Positions 48,006-57,507 of a stretch of 64,000 bases of DNA are shown in pieces. Under the pieces are notes generated by a model. The model was not told where the DNA came from, searched no databases, and saw nothing but the letters and a program-made list of their open reading frames with translations. The DNA comes from Candidatus Nitrosoglobus terrae. Lineage in GTDB: Bacteria > Pseudomonadota > Gammaproteobacteria > Nitrosococcales > Nitrosococcaceae. The DNA is taken from contig NZ_AP014836.1 in assembly GCF_002356115.1 (NCBI RefSeq), positions 1,861,091-1,925,090 of the forward strand, read 5' to 3'. Every line of letters begins with the position of its first letter. Within the stretch, counting starts at the first letter, position 1. The position numbers and the translations under genes are program-made.

Positions 48006-49076
48006 CTACACTTGTATTCTACCTACTCGCGTCATAACGTGAGCCAGAAAGACACCGATCAGCCCAATCAGAAACAAACTGGCGCTGGCAGGTTCAGACA
48101 CGGCCAGCGCTTTAAGCGCGTCTGTCGCAACTATACTCTGAACTACTGCGGTCGGATGCAGATCATCCCAGAACAGATGGTCATTTGGATTCGCACAGAC
48201 ACTGCCTGATTGGGAATCGGTGAAATTACCGGTCCAGCAAGGGTCAGTCACGTTGGTAAGCCCGTATTTTCTAGGATCAGCGACGATATTGTCGAGGGCG
48301 ACATAGGTATTCACAAAGCTGAGATGGAAACCGTCGCGTTGCGCTAAAGTCAGCAATTCCTGCTGGAAAGCACTATTGAAGGTCTCGGTCAGGGTTTGGA
48401 TGTCAGCTAACACGGCGGCAGGGTCTCTAGGATCGACATTTTTCGCCGCCGCGATCGCACGTGGATCCTTGCTAAGATCGGGGACATTCAGCGCTAGTAA
48501 ATGCTTCATATCATCCTTGGCAAGGCTATCCACCACGGAACCGATATTGCCAACCGCTTGGTTGATGTCTGTTTTAATATCACTACTTGACAGGGAATGA
48601 GAGCGATCGAGTAGCCCTGTAATCAGTGCATCAACATCGTTTGAACCAATCCAGAGGGCGTAGAGGGCATCAGGTTGCGGATTAGGCACTGCTTTTTGGT
48701 AAGCCGAAAGTTGCGCGGGTAGATCAATCGCTTTATCAAGTATGCTGTTACCCGGGTGTGCCAGCGTTGGCCCAGTCTGCGCATCACCGTAGGCGAAATC
48801 TTGACCACCTTTTAAACTAGGCGTGACTTGGCCAAGCCCCAGCGAAGCGGCTAGGTCTTGCACCCAAACAGCGCCGTTGCTAAACCGTCCTTTTGAATAA
48901 GGCGGTGAAACCGGCACTGTACCTTTAGTTAAAGCATAGAGGTTGCCTACATCGGAGAGGCTGTCGCCGAATACATAAAAGCCACTATATGTTGGTATCG
49001 CGAATGCCGTACCGGTCCAACTGCAAATGAGTAAACCCACTCTGACTAACAAGTACCATTTGTTCTTGAATCTCAT
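48006..49076 (-). CDS. SGNH/GDSL esterase with PEP-CTERM-like anchor
   Basis: Exported lipase/esterase-like protein, 356 residues. An N-terminal signal peptide ends GTAFA. The catalytic blocks are block I FGDSLSDVGN (Ser), block III IGSNDVD and block V DDLHPT (Asp and His). The C-terminus SEPASASLFLIGLIGVFL followed by a basic end resembles the PEP-CTERM sorting signal used with exosortase. Start at the ATG 49076 with AAGGAGA before it. The composition is richer in G+C than the flanks, and two cyanobacterial-type GCGATCGC octamers lie in or just before it. No exosortase is in the window. Confidence 0.87.
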   Translation of the reverse strand: MRFKNKWYLLVRVGLLICSWTGTAFAIPTYSGFYVFGDSLSDVGNLYALTKGTVPVSPPYSKGRFSNGAVWVQDLAASLGLGQVTPSLKGGQDFAYGDAQTGPTLAHPGNSILDKAIDLPAQLSAYQKAVPNPQPDALYALWIGSNDVDALITGLLDRSHSLSSSDIKTDINQAVGNIGSVVDSLAKDDMKHLLALNVPDLSKDPRAIAAAKNVDPRDPAAVLADIQTLTETFNSAFQQELLTLAQRDGFHLSFVNTYVALDNIVADPRKYGLTNVTDPCWTGNFTDSQSGSVCANPNDHLFWDDLHPTAVVQSIVATDALKALAVSEPASASLFLIGLIGVFLAHVMTRVGRIQV

Positions 49077-49645
49077 AGGTTTCTCCTTTGATCTTGCTAT
49101 TAGTGTTTGGGCGATCGCTACCATCACGAGGCACACAAATTTCGCGCCCAGACAAATAATACTGCCCGGTCAAACCACTAGCGATACGCTGCCGATCAGC
49201 ATAAATAATCACTGTAATTTAATCCAACATTAGCCCCTATTAACAATATATATCAAAAAATTAAAGATACTACGGCTCATCATTTTCTAGACGATAAATA
49301 ATCATAAGCCATCTATTTATGGGATTTAGAGAGAGGATATGGCCTACACTTAGGACAACATGAGGAATGCTTAAGCTTAAGTTTTTGCCGGCCGCTGCTT
49401 CTTACTCCTAAGTGCCCCACTAGCACGACTGTTCAAAGATCAATTAAACATTAAAGTCCTCCTAGATCTTACCGATAATAGGCCGAACCAAGATATTTTT
49501 TTTTGTCTAATTTATGAAGTTAAATCTATTAGGCTAAGAAACCCAAGATTTAACGATTATTATTTTCCCATAAGCAAGCTAATTCATCCAATCTTGGTCA
49601 TGATTGAACAAGAGATCGACGAGCCAACATATCAGGAGTAAACTC
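49077..49645. other. 569-bp gap between two divergent genes
   Basis: Promoters for the esterase (minus) and the repeat protein (plus) should lie here. A minus-strand frame at 48985-49212 overlaps the esterase start and has no recognisable features, so it is not called. The octamer GCGATCGC is at 49111-49118. AGGAG at 49632-49636 serves the next gene. Confidence 0.4.
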
Positions 49646-50143
49646 ATGAATGACCCCAAGCTAAAAAATGACTCACCCTCTACCCAAGAAGGAGTTACAG
49701 CCAGCTATCAAGCAGCCTTTGCTACTCAGATTACTACTACCCTAGATCAACAACATTTAATATCTATACTAAAAAATATTCATCCTGAGCAATGCCTTAA
49801 TTTTTTATCCCGTAAATCCTTAAATGAGACTCTGCTTACCCGACATCATGGTCGATGGAGCTGGGGGGAATTATCTAGCAATATTACGCTACCTTGGTCT
49901 GAAGAACTTATTGATCAATTTAAAAGCCACTGGGATTGGATTCACTTATCTCGCAACATTGCCTTACCTTGGTCTCTAAAATTTATTGAACGATTCAAAG
50001 ATCACTGGCACTGGGGGCAGTTATCTTCCAATACCCGCGCTTTAGCTATTTTACCTGTTTTAAAACCTGAAGACGTTACCATAATCATGGCTCATCATTT
50101 CCCTGATGATAGTGGTTGCAAACTACCTACGCTTCATTCTTAA
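49646..50143 (+). CDS. Protein with W-W-LS-N-LPWS repeats
   Basis: Not assigned a function. The 165 residues contain about three tandem units of roughly 24 residues: RWSWGELSSNITLPWSEELI, then HWDWIHLSRNIALPWSLKFI, then HWHWGQLSSN. The unit can be written as W-x-W-x2-LS-x-N-x-(T/A)-LPWS-x3-(F/L)I-x2-FK. Similar tryptophan repeats occur in large bacterial and viral proteins of unknown role. I start at the ATG at 49646 because AGGAG lies 9 bases upstream; a TTG at 49604 is the longer alternative. It is a single gene with a strong terminator after it. Confidence 0.75.
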   Translation: MNDPKLKNDSPSTQEGVTASYQAAFATQITTTLDQQHLISILKNIHPEQCLNFLSRKSLNETLLTRHHGRWSWGELSSNITLPWSEELIDQFKSHWDWIHLSRNIALPWSLKFIERFKDHWHWGQLSSNTRALAILPVLKPEDVTIIMAHHFPDDSGCKLPTLHS

Positions 50144-50170
50144 TCACGGAAAGATGCCATCTCGGCCCCT

Positions 50171-50209
50171 AGGGTAGCGGATAAAAATCTAAACCTTCAC
50201 CGCTACCCT
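50171..50209 (+). terminator. Strong hairpin after the W-repeat protein
   Basis: Ten-base arms AGGGTAGCGG and CCGCTACCCT pair perfectly around a 19-base loop, followed by a pyrimidine-rich run TCCCTCATTTCC. It lies about 28 bp past the stop. It probably ends this transcript before the petABC promoter. Confidence 0.7.
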
Positions 50210-50306
50210 TCCCTCATTTCCTCAACCCAATCTAAAAAGTCATTTTTCAAGGCTAATCTAGTCTGCTAATCTAGTCCCTCTTAGCATGAGGTTGCCAAGT
50301 TTTTTA

Positions 50307-50336
50307 TTGCTTTATGATAGAATTCCGCGATATAAA
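50307..50336 (+). promoter_or_regulatory. Candidate sigma70 promoter of petABC
   Basis: TTGCTT (50307-50312) and TATAAA (50331-50336) are separated by 18 bp and lie about 70 bp upstream of petA. This is the best -35/-10 pair I see in the gap. TTGCCA a little upstream with TATGAT is a weaker alternative. Confidence 0.4.
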
Positions 50337-50408
50337 AAAGCACTCTTGACTCATGTTATATATAGCTTGTAATAATCTTAGTTTTACCTTTTGGTAGTGG
50401 AGAAAAAT

Positions 50409-51014
50409 ATGAGTATAGATAGTGTTGATCACGGTAAGCGCCGCTTTTTAACGGCTACAGCAACAGCGGTTGGTGTAGCTGGTATAGGCTTTACCGCGGT
50501 ACCCTTCGTCAAGTCTATGAACCCCAGCGCTCAAGCTCAAGCAGCAGGCGCCCCAGTAGAAGTTGATATCAGCAAACTTGAACCTGGCCATTTAATGACC
50601 GTAGAGTGGCGTAGTCAGCCGGTGTGGATTTTCCATCGAACACCGGAAGAACTCAAGGATTTAGATATCCTCACCACCAGTGACGAGCTTCGAGATCCTA
50701 ATAGCGATGTAACGGATCAACAGCCCTCTTATAATAAAAATTCCTATCGCTCTCTTAAACCTGAAATCGCAGTGCTTATTGGAATTTGTACTCATTTAGG
50801 CTGTTCTCCTACCTTCCGTCCAGAGCTTGCCCCAACAGATTTAGGCAAGGATTGGAAAGGAGGGTTTTTCTGCCCGTGCCACGGTTCCCGTTTTGATCTT
50901 GCCGGCCGAGTCTTTAAGGAGGTTCCAGCGCCAACAAATTTAGTTGTGCCCCCTTATCGTTTCCTCAGCGAAAACCGCTTACTAATCGGTGAAAACCCAG
51001 GAGATAACGCCTAA
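50409..51014 (+). CDS. petA: Rieske iron-sulfur subunit of the cytochrome bc1 complex
   Basis: Carries electrons from ubiquinol to cytochrome c1. The N-terminus has a twin-arginine-type anchor (GKRRFLTATATAVGVAG) that stays as the membrane helix. The 2Fe-2S ligands lie in CTHLGC and CPCHGSRFD. I start at the ATG at 50409, with GGAG upstream; the GTG at 50391 is less likely. It overlaps petB by one base (TAATG). Confidence 0.97.
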   Translation: MSIDSVDHGKRRFLTATATAVGVAGIGFTAVPFVKSMNPSAQAQAAGAPVEVDISKLEPGHLMTVEWRSQPVWIFHRTPEELKDLDILTTSDELRDPNSDVTDQQPSYNKNSYRSLKPEIAVLIGICTHLGCSPTFRPELAPTDLGKDWKGGFFCPCHGSRFDLAGRVFKEVPAPTNLVVPPYRFLSENRLLIGENPGDNA

Positions 51015-52231
51015 TGAAAATGATTAATCAAATATTTGAATGGGTCGATTCTCGCCTTCCCATTTCTAAGCCATGGAAGGAACACATGGCGGAATATTAT
51101 GCGCCAAAGAATTTTAATATTTGGTATTTTTTTGGCTCTTTAGCTTTGCTGGTATTAGTTATCCAGTTAGCCACTGGATTATTTTTAACTATGAGTTACA
51201 AGCCCGACGCTAGCCTAGCTTTTGGCTCGGTTGAGCACATTATGCGAGATGTAGAGTGGGGATGGCTTATTCGTTATATGCACTCTGTTGGTGCATCAGC
51301 TTTCTTCGTTGTGGTGTACCTCCACATGTTTCGAGGACTGCTCTACGGCTCATCTAGGCAGCCAAGAGAGTTATTATGGATCATCGGGATGATGATCTAT
51401 CTTGCCCTAGTAGCAGAAGCTTTTATGGGTTATTTGTTGCCCTGGGGGCAAATGTCCTATTGGGGTGCAGAAGTCACCACCTCGCTTTTTGGCGCTCTAC
51501 CCTATATTGGTACGGGCTTAGCTGAGTGGATTCGGGGTGATTATGGTATCTCCGATGCCACTTTAAATCGCTTCTTTGCCTTCCATGTATTTTTAGTTCC
51601 TTTTCTACTGGCTGCGCTAGTGGTTGTGCATATCATAGCACTACATCAAACTGGATCTAATAACCCAGATGGGATAGAAATTAAAGAGAATAAAGATGCC
51701 TATGGCATCCCTTTAGACGGTATCCCCTTTCATCCTTATTATAGCGTCAAAGATATATGGGGATTTGGCGTATTTTTATTCATATTTGCCTGGATAGTTT
51801 TTTATGCCCCAGAGCTTGGGGGATGGTTCTTAGAAGGGGATAATTTTGAGCCTGCTAACCCGTTAGCTACACCAGAAGATATCAGACCTCTATGGTATCT
51901 GACCCCTTATTATTCCATACTACGCTCTGTTCCTGATAAGGTAATGGGGGTTGTTGCGATGGCTGTGGCAATGCTCCTGTGGATTTTTGTCCCTTGGCTT
52001 GATCGTAGCCCAGTAAAATCTATTCGTTACCGGGGAACACTTTATAAGTCTGCTATCACTCTCTTTGCTATTAGCTTTATATGCCTAGGCTATTTAGGCA
52101 CAAAACCGGCTACACCGGTGACTGCTATGATCGCTCGCATATTTTCAGTCATCTATTTTGCCTTCTTTTTGTTAATGCCAATCTACACTAAGCTGGATAA
52201 AACTAAACCTGTTCCTAAGAGAGTGAGCTAA
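51014..52231 (+). CDS. petB: Cytochrome b subunit of the bc1 complex
   Basis: Membrane subunit with two haems b and both quinone sites. The 405 residues include RYMHSVGASAFFVVVYLHMF and FAFHVFLVPFLLAALVVVHI, with paired haem-ligand histidines, WGAEVTTSLFGALPYIG, the Qo-site motif PEL (APELGGWF) and HPYYSVKDIWG. About eight helices are visible. It is the middle gene of petABC, 2 bp before petC. Confidence 0.97.
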   Translation: MKMINQIFEWVDSRLPISKPWKEHMAEYYAPKNFNIWYFFGSLALLVLVIQLATGLFLTMSYKPDASLAFGSVEHIMRDVEWGWLIRYMHSVGASAFFVVVYLHMFRGLLYGSSRQPRELLWIIGMMIYLALVAEAFMGYLLPWGQMSYWGAEVTTSLFGALPYIGTGLAEWIRGDYGISDATLNRFFAFHVFLVPFLLAALVVVHIIALHQTGSNNPDGIEIKENKDAYGIPLDGIPFHPYYSVKDIWGFGVFLFIFAWIVFYAPELGGWFLEGDNFEPANPLATPEDIRPLWYLTPYYSILRSVPDKVMGVVAMAVAMLLWIFVPWLDRSPVKSIRYRGTLYKSAITLFAISFICLGYLGTKPATPVTAMIARIFSVIYFAFFLLMPIYTKLDKTKPVPKRVS

Positions 52232-52233
52232 CA

Positions 52234-52950
52234 ATGAAAAGAACTATTGCCTGTTTATTACTTTTTGCTTCATCAGCGGCTGTGGTTTGGGCCTCTTCAG
52301 ACCACTATCCGCTGGATAAGGTAAAAATTGACCTTCATGATAAGGAGTCCCTACAGCGAGGGGCAAAAACCTTTGTGGACTACTGCGTAAGCTGCCACTC
52401 TGCTAAATACATGCGCTATAGCAGAATGGCAGAAGATCTTGGCCTGACCACGGCAGAAGTCACCCAGAATTTTATGCTTACTACCAATAAAATTCACGAT
52501 CCCATGGAGATTACAATGCGGCCTGAGGATTCAAAAGCCTGGTTTGGAGCTACCCCACCCGATTTAACCTTAGTCGCTCGCTATAAAGGCCCAGCTTGGC
52601 TGCACACCTATCTGCGAACTTACTATCTTGATCCGGGTCGCCCTACTGGCGTGAATAATCTAGTTTTTAAGGATACAGCGATGCCCAATCCTTTATGGCC
52701 TCTTCAAGGCTGGCAGACTTTAGTTAAGAAAGGAGATGAATCCTCAGATCTTAAGCTAACAATGCCTGGAGCCCAGTCTCCTAGTCAGTATGAACAAACC
52801 TTAGACGATTTGGTTAATTTTTTAACCTACATGGGTGAACCCGCTCAGCTTGAGCGAGAAAAATATGGCCCTTGGGTCTTAATTTACTTGGCTGTTTTTT
52901 GCGTTATTGCCTATTTCCTTAAAAAGGAATACTGGAAAGACGTTCATTGA
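52234..52950 (+). CDS. petC: Cytochrome c1 subunit of the bc1 complex
   Basis: Periplasmic c-type cytochrome anchored by a C-terminal helix. A signal peptide ends VVWA. The haem site is CVSCHS (about residue 51) and the axial Met is in KLTMPGA or nearby. The C-terminal helix is GPWVLIYLAVFCVIAYFL, followed by KKEYWK. It completes the petABC operon, which sspA follows after a 173-bp gap. Confidence 0.97.
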   Translation: MKRTIACLLLFASSAAVVWASSDHYPLDKVKIDLHDKESLQRGAKTFVDYCVSCHSAKYMRYSRMAEDLGLTTAEVTQNFMLTTNKIHDPMEITMRPEDSKAWFGATPPDLTLVARYKGPAWLHTYLRTYYLDPGRPTGVNNLVFKDTAMPNPLWPLQGWQTLVKKGDESSDLKLTMPGAQSPSQYEQTLDDLVNFLTYMGEPAQLEREKYGPWVLIYLAVFCVIAYFLKKEYWKDVH

Positions 52951-53123
52951 GATAAGCACGGGCAGTTTTGGCTAAAATAATTATTAATAATTTCAGTTAA
53001 CTGGCTAAATGAAAACTAGATTATATTTATTTTGCACAAACTGCCCAGCATCCCGTAAGTAAGTAAAAATCGCACAATTAAAGTTATTCACAAAAATATA
53101 GGGAGTGCTAAAAGCTAGATCTA

Positions 53124-53759
53124 ATGACTATTTCTAATAAGAGAACTACTACAACCCTATTCTCTGATCCGCTATGCCCGGTTTGTCACCGTACCCGTAT
53201 TGTTATTGCGGAGAAGAACATTCCCATCGATATTATTAACGTAGATCCTAATAACCCTCCAGAGGAGTTGATTCTCCTTAATCCTTATAACTCGGTTCCC
53301 ACGCTTATTGATCGGGATCTGACATTATATGAATCAAAAGTCATTATGGAGTACTTTGACGAACGCTTTCCTCATCCACCTCTAATGCCTATAGATCCCA
53401 TCTCTAGAGCCCGTATTCGGCTTACCCTTCACCGGGTTGATCTGGAGTGGTATCGCTTACTTGGTAGTCATCCTTACTTCAATATATCGTTAAAAGCACG
53501 TAAAGCCCTAGCTGAGGATTTAACAATATTAAGTCCTGTTTTTGAACGAGCACATTTTTTTATGAGCGAGGAATTCTCGCTGCTAGATGCTGCCTTAGGG
53601 GCTTTATTGTGGCGCTTACCCGTACTGGAAATTAAATTACCCTCTCAGGCAAAGTTTATTGAAAGCTATGCTAATCGCATTTTTTCTAGGGACTCCTTCC
53701 AACGAAGTCTAAGTGATGCTGAACGAGAAATGCGATCAGAGGTTGTGGGCATTACTTAG
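53124..53759 (+). CDS. sspA: Stringent starvation protein A (glutathione-S-transferase fold)
   Basis: RNA-polymerase-associated protein of the stationary-phase response. The N-terminal thioredoxin-like domain has LFSDPLCPVCHRTRIVIAEK and LNPYNSVPTLIDRDLTLYES, followed by the helical GST C-terminal domain. The length of 211 matches the family. It is in the order petABC-sspA-sspB seen in many Proteobacteria, with sspB 17 bp downstream. Confidence 0.95.
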   Translation: MTISNKRTTTTLFSDPLCPVCHRTRIVIAEKNIPIDIINVDPNNPPEELILLNPYNSVPTLIDRDLTLYESKVIMEYFDERFPHPPLMPIDPISRARIRLTLHRVDLEWYRLLGSHPYFNISLKARKALAEDLTILSPVFERAHFFMSEEFSLLDAALGALLWRLPVLEIKLPSQAKFIESYANRIFSRDSFQRSLSDAEREMRSEVVGIT

Positions 53760-53776
53760 ATAGGATTATCCTATGT

Positions 53777-54187
53777 ATGATCGATAACTCAAAACCTACT
53801 ATGAGTTCAAACCGTCCCTATCTAATCCGAGCTTTATATCAATGGATCATCGATAATGGCCTAACCCCCTATCTATTGGTAGATGCTACGGTAATAGGGG
53901 TAGAAGTACCTCATCAGCATGTTTCTAACGGCAAAATTACCCTCAATATCCATCCAAATTCGATTCGTGATCTCTCACTAGAAAATGATTGGTTCAGTTT
54001 TTCCGCTCGTTTTTCTGGCATCTCCCATCAAATACTATTTCCAGCCCAGGCCACCTTGGCTATTTATGCAAAGGAGAACGGGCAAGGAATGAAATTTAAT
54101 GAAGAGGATCGATCGCCACCACCACCTCCAAACCCATCAAGCCCAAATCCTCTTAGCCGAAAACCTACTTTACGCATCGTAAAGTAA
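53777..54187 (+). CDS. sspB: ClpXP protease specificity-enhancing factor SspB
   Basis: Adaptor that delivers ssrA-tagged proteins to ClpXP. NRPYLIRALYQWIIDNGLTP and the LVDATVIGVEVP strand match the substrate-binding domain, followed by GKITLNIHPNSI, FSARFSGISHQI and LAIYAKENGQGM. The C-terminal tail is disordered and Pro-rich, ending in LSRKPTLRIVK, which fits the ClpX-binding peptide of SspB (basic and hydrophobic end). It is convergent with gltX. Confidence 0.94.
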   Translation: MIDNSKPTMSSNRPYLIRALYQWIIDNGLTPYLLVDATVIGVEVPHQHVSNGKITLNIHPNSIRDLSLENDWFSFSARFSGISHQILFPAQATLAIYAKENGQGMKFNEEDRSPPPPPNPSSPNPLSRKPTLRIVK

Positions 54188-54210
54188 ACAAATCGCTAAT
54201 ATTTCTTTAT

Positions 54211-55614
54211 CTATGAGTCTTGGCTAATCCAAGCAAGGGCTCGATCAAGGCGCATCAGTACCCGCTCTTTCCCCAAAAGTTCAAGGGTAATATCAATAGG
54301 CGGCGAAATAGGGCGCCCCATCATAGCTACTCGCAAAGGCTGGGCTAATTTAGCTAATTTCAAATCATGGCTCTCCATTATTGCTACCAAGATCTCATGT
54401 AATGTAGTTGCAGTCCAGCACTGTGCTTTTTCAAAACAGCTACGCAGCTCTTGTAATGGCTGCAGAATAGCAATGTTAAGATATTTGCTAGCTGCCGGTT
54501 CTTCATATTCACTAAAATCACGATAAAATGGCAGGCTGTTATGAGCCATTTCTACTAAGGTCTTTGCTCGCTCCTGCTGCGCCTTAACGATAGCCACTAA
54601 ATCCGGCCCCTCTGCTGGATCAATCCCAAGCTGCCCTAAATGCCAGCTTAGGTGGTGAGCAATATAGGCTGGATTAGCATTTTTAATATACTGTTGGTTA
54701 AGCCAAAGCAGTTTTTCAGGGTTAAAGATAGAAGCAGATTGATTAATATCTCCAATATCAAATAACTTGATCATTTCATCTAAGCTGAAAATTTCCTGAT
54801 CCCCATAAGACCAGCCGAGGCGAACTAGATAATTTAGCAACGCCTCAGGTAAATAACCTGCCTCTCGATAGCTCATTACACTTACAGCGCCATGGCGTTT
54901 TGATAACCTTTGTTTATCCGACCCTAGAATCATAGGTACATGGGCATAAATAGGGGTTGTTTTACCCAAGGCATGAAAAATATTGCTCTGACGAGGCGTA
55001 TTATTAAGATGATCATCGCCTCGAATAACATGGGTAATCTGCATATCCATATCATCCACTACCACAGTTAAATTATAGGTGGGAGTACCATCAGCGCGGG
55101 CTAAGATTAAATCATCTAGCTCACTATTCTGGAATACTACAGATCCTCGGACTAAATCTCGTACCACAATCTGGCCTGTTAGCGGGGTTTTAAAACGAAC
55201 CACAGGAGAAATTCCATCCCTTGGAATAGCATTCTCTCTACACCGGCCATCGTAGCGAGGCTTTTCTTTCTGGGCTAACTGTCTAGCACGCCTAGCCTCA
55301 AGCTCTTCCTTAGTACAATAGCAAAAATATGCATGACCAGAAGCAATAAGCTGTTTAATAATCTCCTGATAACGGGAAAATCGATCAGTTTGATAAAAAG
55401 GCCCCTGATCGTACTCCAGCCCTAACCAAGTCATGCCCTCAAGAATGGCATTAACAGACTCAAGGGAAGATCGTTCCCGATCTGTATCCTCTATTCGTAG
55501 GATAAAATGGCCACCGTGCTTACGGGCGTGAAGCCAAGAAAAAAGCGCAGTGCGAACACCGCCAATATGCAAATAACCAGTAGGACTAGGAGCAAAACGG
55601 GTACAAACAGTCAT
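54211..55614 (-). CDS. gltX: Glutamyl-tRNA synthetase
   Basis: Class I synthetase charging tRNA-Glu; 467 residues from the ATG at 55614 (MTVCTRFAPSPTG). The HIGH-type motif is PTGYLHIGGVRTALF and the KMSKS-type motif is KQRLSKRHG. A zinc-site region CYCTKEELEARR with a later Cys is visible, as in E. coli GltX. The GTG at 55626 is a possible but less likely start. It is divergent from pntA across a gap with a perfect palindrome. Confidence 0.96.
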   Translation of the reverse strand: MTVCTRFAPSPTGYLHIGGVRTALFSWLHARKHGGHFILRIEDTDRERSSLESVNAILEGMTWLGLEYDQGPFYQTDRFSRYQEIIKQLIASGHAYFCYCTKEELEARRARQLAQKEKPRYDGRCRENAIPRDGISPVVRFKTPLTGQIVVRDLVRGSVVFQNSELDDLILARADGTPTYNLTVVVDDMDMQITHVIRGDDHLNNTPRQSNIFHALGKTTPIYAHVPMILGSDKQRLSKRHGAVSVMSYREAGYLPEALLNYLVRLGWSYGDQEIFSLDEMIKLFDIGDINQSASIFNPEKLLWLNQQYIKNANPAYIAHHLSWHLGQLGIDPAEGPDLVAIVKAQQERAKTLVEMAHNSLPFYRDFSEYEEPAASKYLNIAILQPLQELRSCFEKAQCWTATTLHEILVAIMESHDLKLAKLAQPLRVAMMGRPISPPIDITLELLGKERVLMRLDRALAWISQDS

Positions 55615-55772
55615 TGTAAGGGCCACCCAATATGTATCAACTAAAAAAATTTCCCTATTTCTACACTAATAACACTTAGAAATGCTAATAAGCATTCTAG
55701 CAAAGTGCTATAGATTTCCTCCATGGTAAATTTCTCTCTAAGCAAAGTAGTTAAATTCAACCCCATCTAAAA

Positions 55773-55791
55773 AAAAGAATACTATTCTTTT
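55773..55791. promoter_or_regulatory. Perfect palindrome in the gltX-pntA gap
   Basis: AAAAGAATA and TATTCTTTT flank a single C, a 19-bp perfect palindrome extended by further A residues on the left. It lies about 113 bp before pntA and 159 bp before gltX. The symmetry suits a dimeric repressor or activator site rather than a terminator. The regulator is unknown. Confidence 0.4.
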
Positions 55792-55903
55792 GTTATTTAC
55801 TTTGAGATAAAAGCACCTTAGACCGATGATCTAGGGTAGCTCATAATTGCAAAGTTCAATAAGTATGCGATAATTCTGAGTTAGCACTGGGAGTAAAATA
55901 AAA

Positions 55904-57493
55904 ATGCAAATCGGAATTCCAAAAGAACTCCATTTAGGTGAGAAACGGGTAGCGGCTACCCCAGATACAGCCGAGCACTTACAAAAACTAGGGTTTTCAG
56001 TTGCATTAGAGTCTAAAGCGGGCCTTAGTGCTAATTTCTCTGATGAAGCTTATCGTCAAGTAGGCGTTAAAATCATTGAAAACACCCCATCTTTATGGGA
56101 AACCTCGGATATTATCCTTAAAGTTCGCCCTCCGGGAAAATATTCAAAACCTGCTATTGATGAATTAGCCCTATTACGGGAAGGCGCTTATTTAATCAGT
56201 TTTATCTGGCCGACCCAAAATAAAAATTTATTAGAACAACTAGCAACAAAGAAAGCTACCGTCTTAGCTATGGATAGCGTACCTAGGATATCTCGTGCTC
56301 AAAAACTAGATCCTCTAAGCTCCATGGCTAATATTGCAGGTTATCGGGCGGTTATTGAGGCCTCTTATCATTTTGGCCGCTTCTTCACTGGGCAAATTAC
56401 TGCTGCCGGTAAAATTCCGCCTGCAAAAATATTAGTTATTGGTGCTGGAGTAGCTGGACTATCCGCCATTGGTACCGCAGTAGGATTAGGTGGTATTGTG
56501 CGGGCATTTGATACTCGACCCGAGGTTAAGGAGCAAGTTCAAAGCATAGGTGCTGAATTTCTAGTCCTCAACTTTAAAGAAGAAAGTAGTGGAAAAGGCG
56601 GATATGCCAAGGAAATGAGTAAAGAGTTTATCCAAGCAGAGATGGCGCTCTTTGCCCAGCAGGCTGCGGAGGTAGATATTATTATCACCACCGCTCTAAT
56701 TCCAGGTAAGAAAGCACCGATCCTCATTACCGAGGAAATGGTTAAATCCATGAGACGGGGCAGTGTTATCGTTGATCTAGCTGCTGAGCAAGGAGGAAAT
56801 TGCGCTTTAACAAAACCCGATGAAGCTACTACCAAGCATGGGGTGACTATTCTTGGCTACACAGACCTACTGAGTCGTCTTCCCACCCAAGCTAGCCAGT
56901 TATATGGAACTAACTTACGTCATTTACTTGAAGAGCTATGCCCAAATAAGGATGGGATCATTCATTTAAATATGAAAGATGAGATCATCCGTAGCCTCAC
57001 GGTAGCCAAAGATGGAGAGATTACCTGGCCACCTCCACCTCTATCAAAACCAGCCGTACCTGCCCCCAAGCCATTACAACAACAGGCAGAATCCATACCC
57101 ACCCAAGGGCAAGCAATAGCGGCAACACCAAAAAAGAAATGGCAACTTTCTAAAGCTGTTAAAATTGCATTATCCATGAGCTTAAGCGGCTTAAGTTTAT
57201 GGGGGTTAGGGGCTGTGGCTCCTCCTTCTTTTATGCCTCATTTTATGGTCTTTGTGCTGGCCTGTTTTGTAGGTTATCAAGTGATTTGGAATGTGACCCC
57301 CTCCTTACATACACCTTTAATGAGTGTCACGAATGCCATCAGTAGCATTATTATTATTGGCGCGCTTGTTCAGGTTGCTAAACCTGGGATTTTGCTCGGG
57401 ATCCTCGCAACAATTGCTATCTTAATCACCAGTGTCAATATTGCCGGTGGCTTCCTTGTAACCCAACGCATGCTGCGGATGTTTAGAAAATAG
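55904..57493 (+). CDS. pntA: NAD(P) transhydrogenase alpha subunit
   Basis: Proton-translocating transhydrogenase subunit that binds NAD(H). [20 protein letters not shown] starts the dI domain; NADH binding is at [19 protein letters not shown], then [20 protein letters not shown]. After a Pro/Gln-rich linker, four C-terminal membrane helices (from about residue 430) show the single-chain alpha subunit of the E. coli type. It has 529 residues. It lies 14 bp upstream of pntB. It makes NADPH from NADH using the proton gradient. Confidence 0.96.
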   Translation: MQIGIPKELHLGEKRVAATPDTAEHLQKLGFSVALESKAGLSANFSDEAYRQVGVKIIENTPSLWETSDIILKVRPPGKYSKPAIDELALLREGAYLISFIWPTQNKNLLEQLATKKATVLAMDSVPRISRAQKLDPLSSMANIAGYRAVIEASYHFGRFFTGQITAAGKIPPAKILVIGAGVAGLSAIGTAVGLGGIVRAFDTRPEVKEQVQSIGAEFLVLNFKEESSGKGGYAKEMSKEFIQAEMALFAQQAAEVDIIITTALIPGKKAPILITEEMVKSMRRGSVIVDLAAEQGGNCALTKPDEATTKHGVTILGYTDLLSRLPTQASQLYGTNLRHLLEELCPNKDGIIHLNMKDEIIRSLTVAKDGEITWPPPPLSKPAVPAPKPLQQQAESIPTQGQAIAATPKKKWQLSKAVKIALSMSLSGLSLWGLGAVAPPSFMPHFMVFVLACFVGYQVIWNVTPSLHTPLMSVTNAISSIIIIGALVQVAKPGILLGILATIAILITSVNIAGGFLVTQRMLRMFRK

Positions 57494-57507
57494 GAGAGAG
57501 CAACATT

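Noticed and set aside
48985-49212. Minus-strand frame of 75 codons across the esterase start
   Set aside because: It overlaps the esterase signal peptide in another frame, has only a GTG start and no recognisable features.
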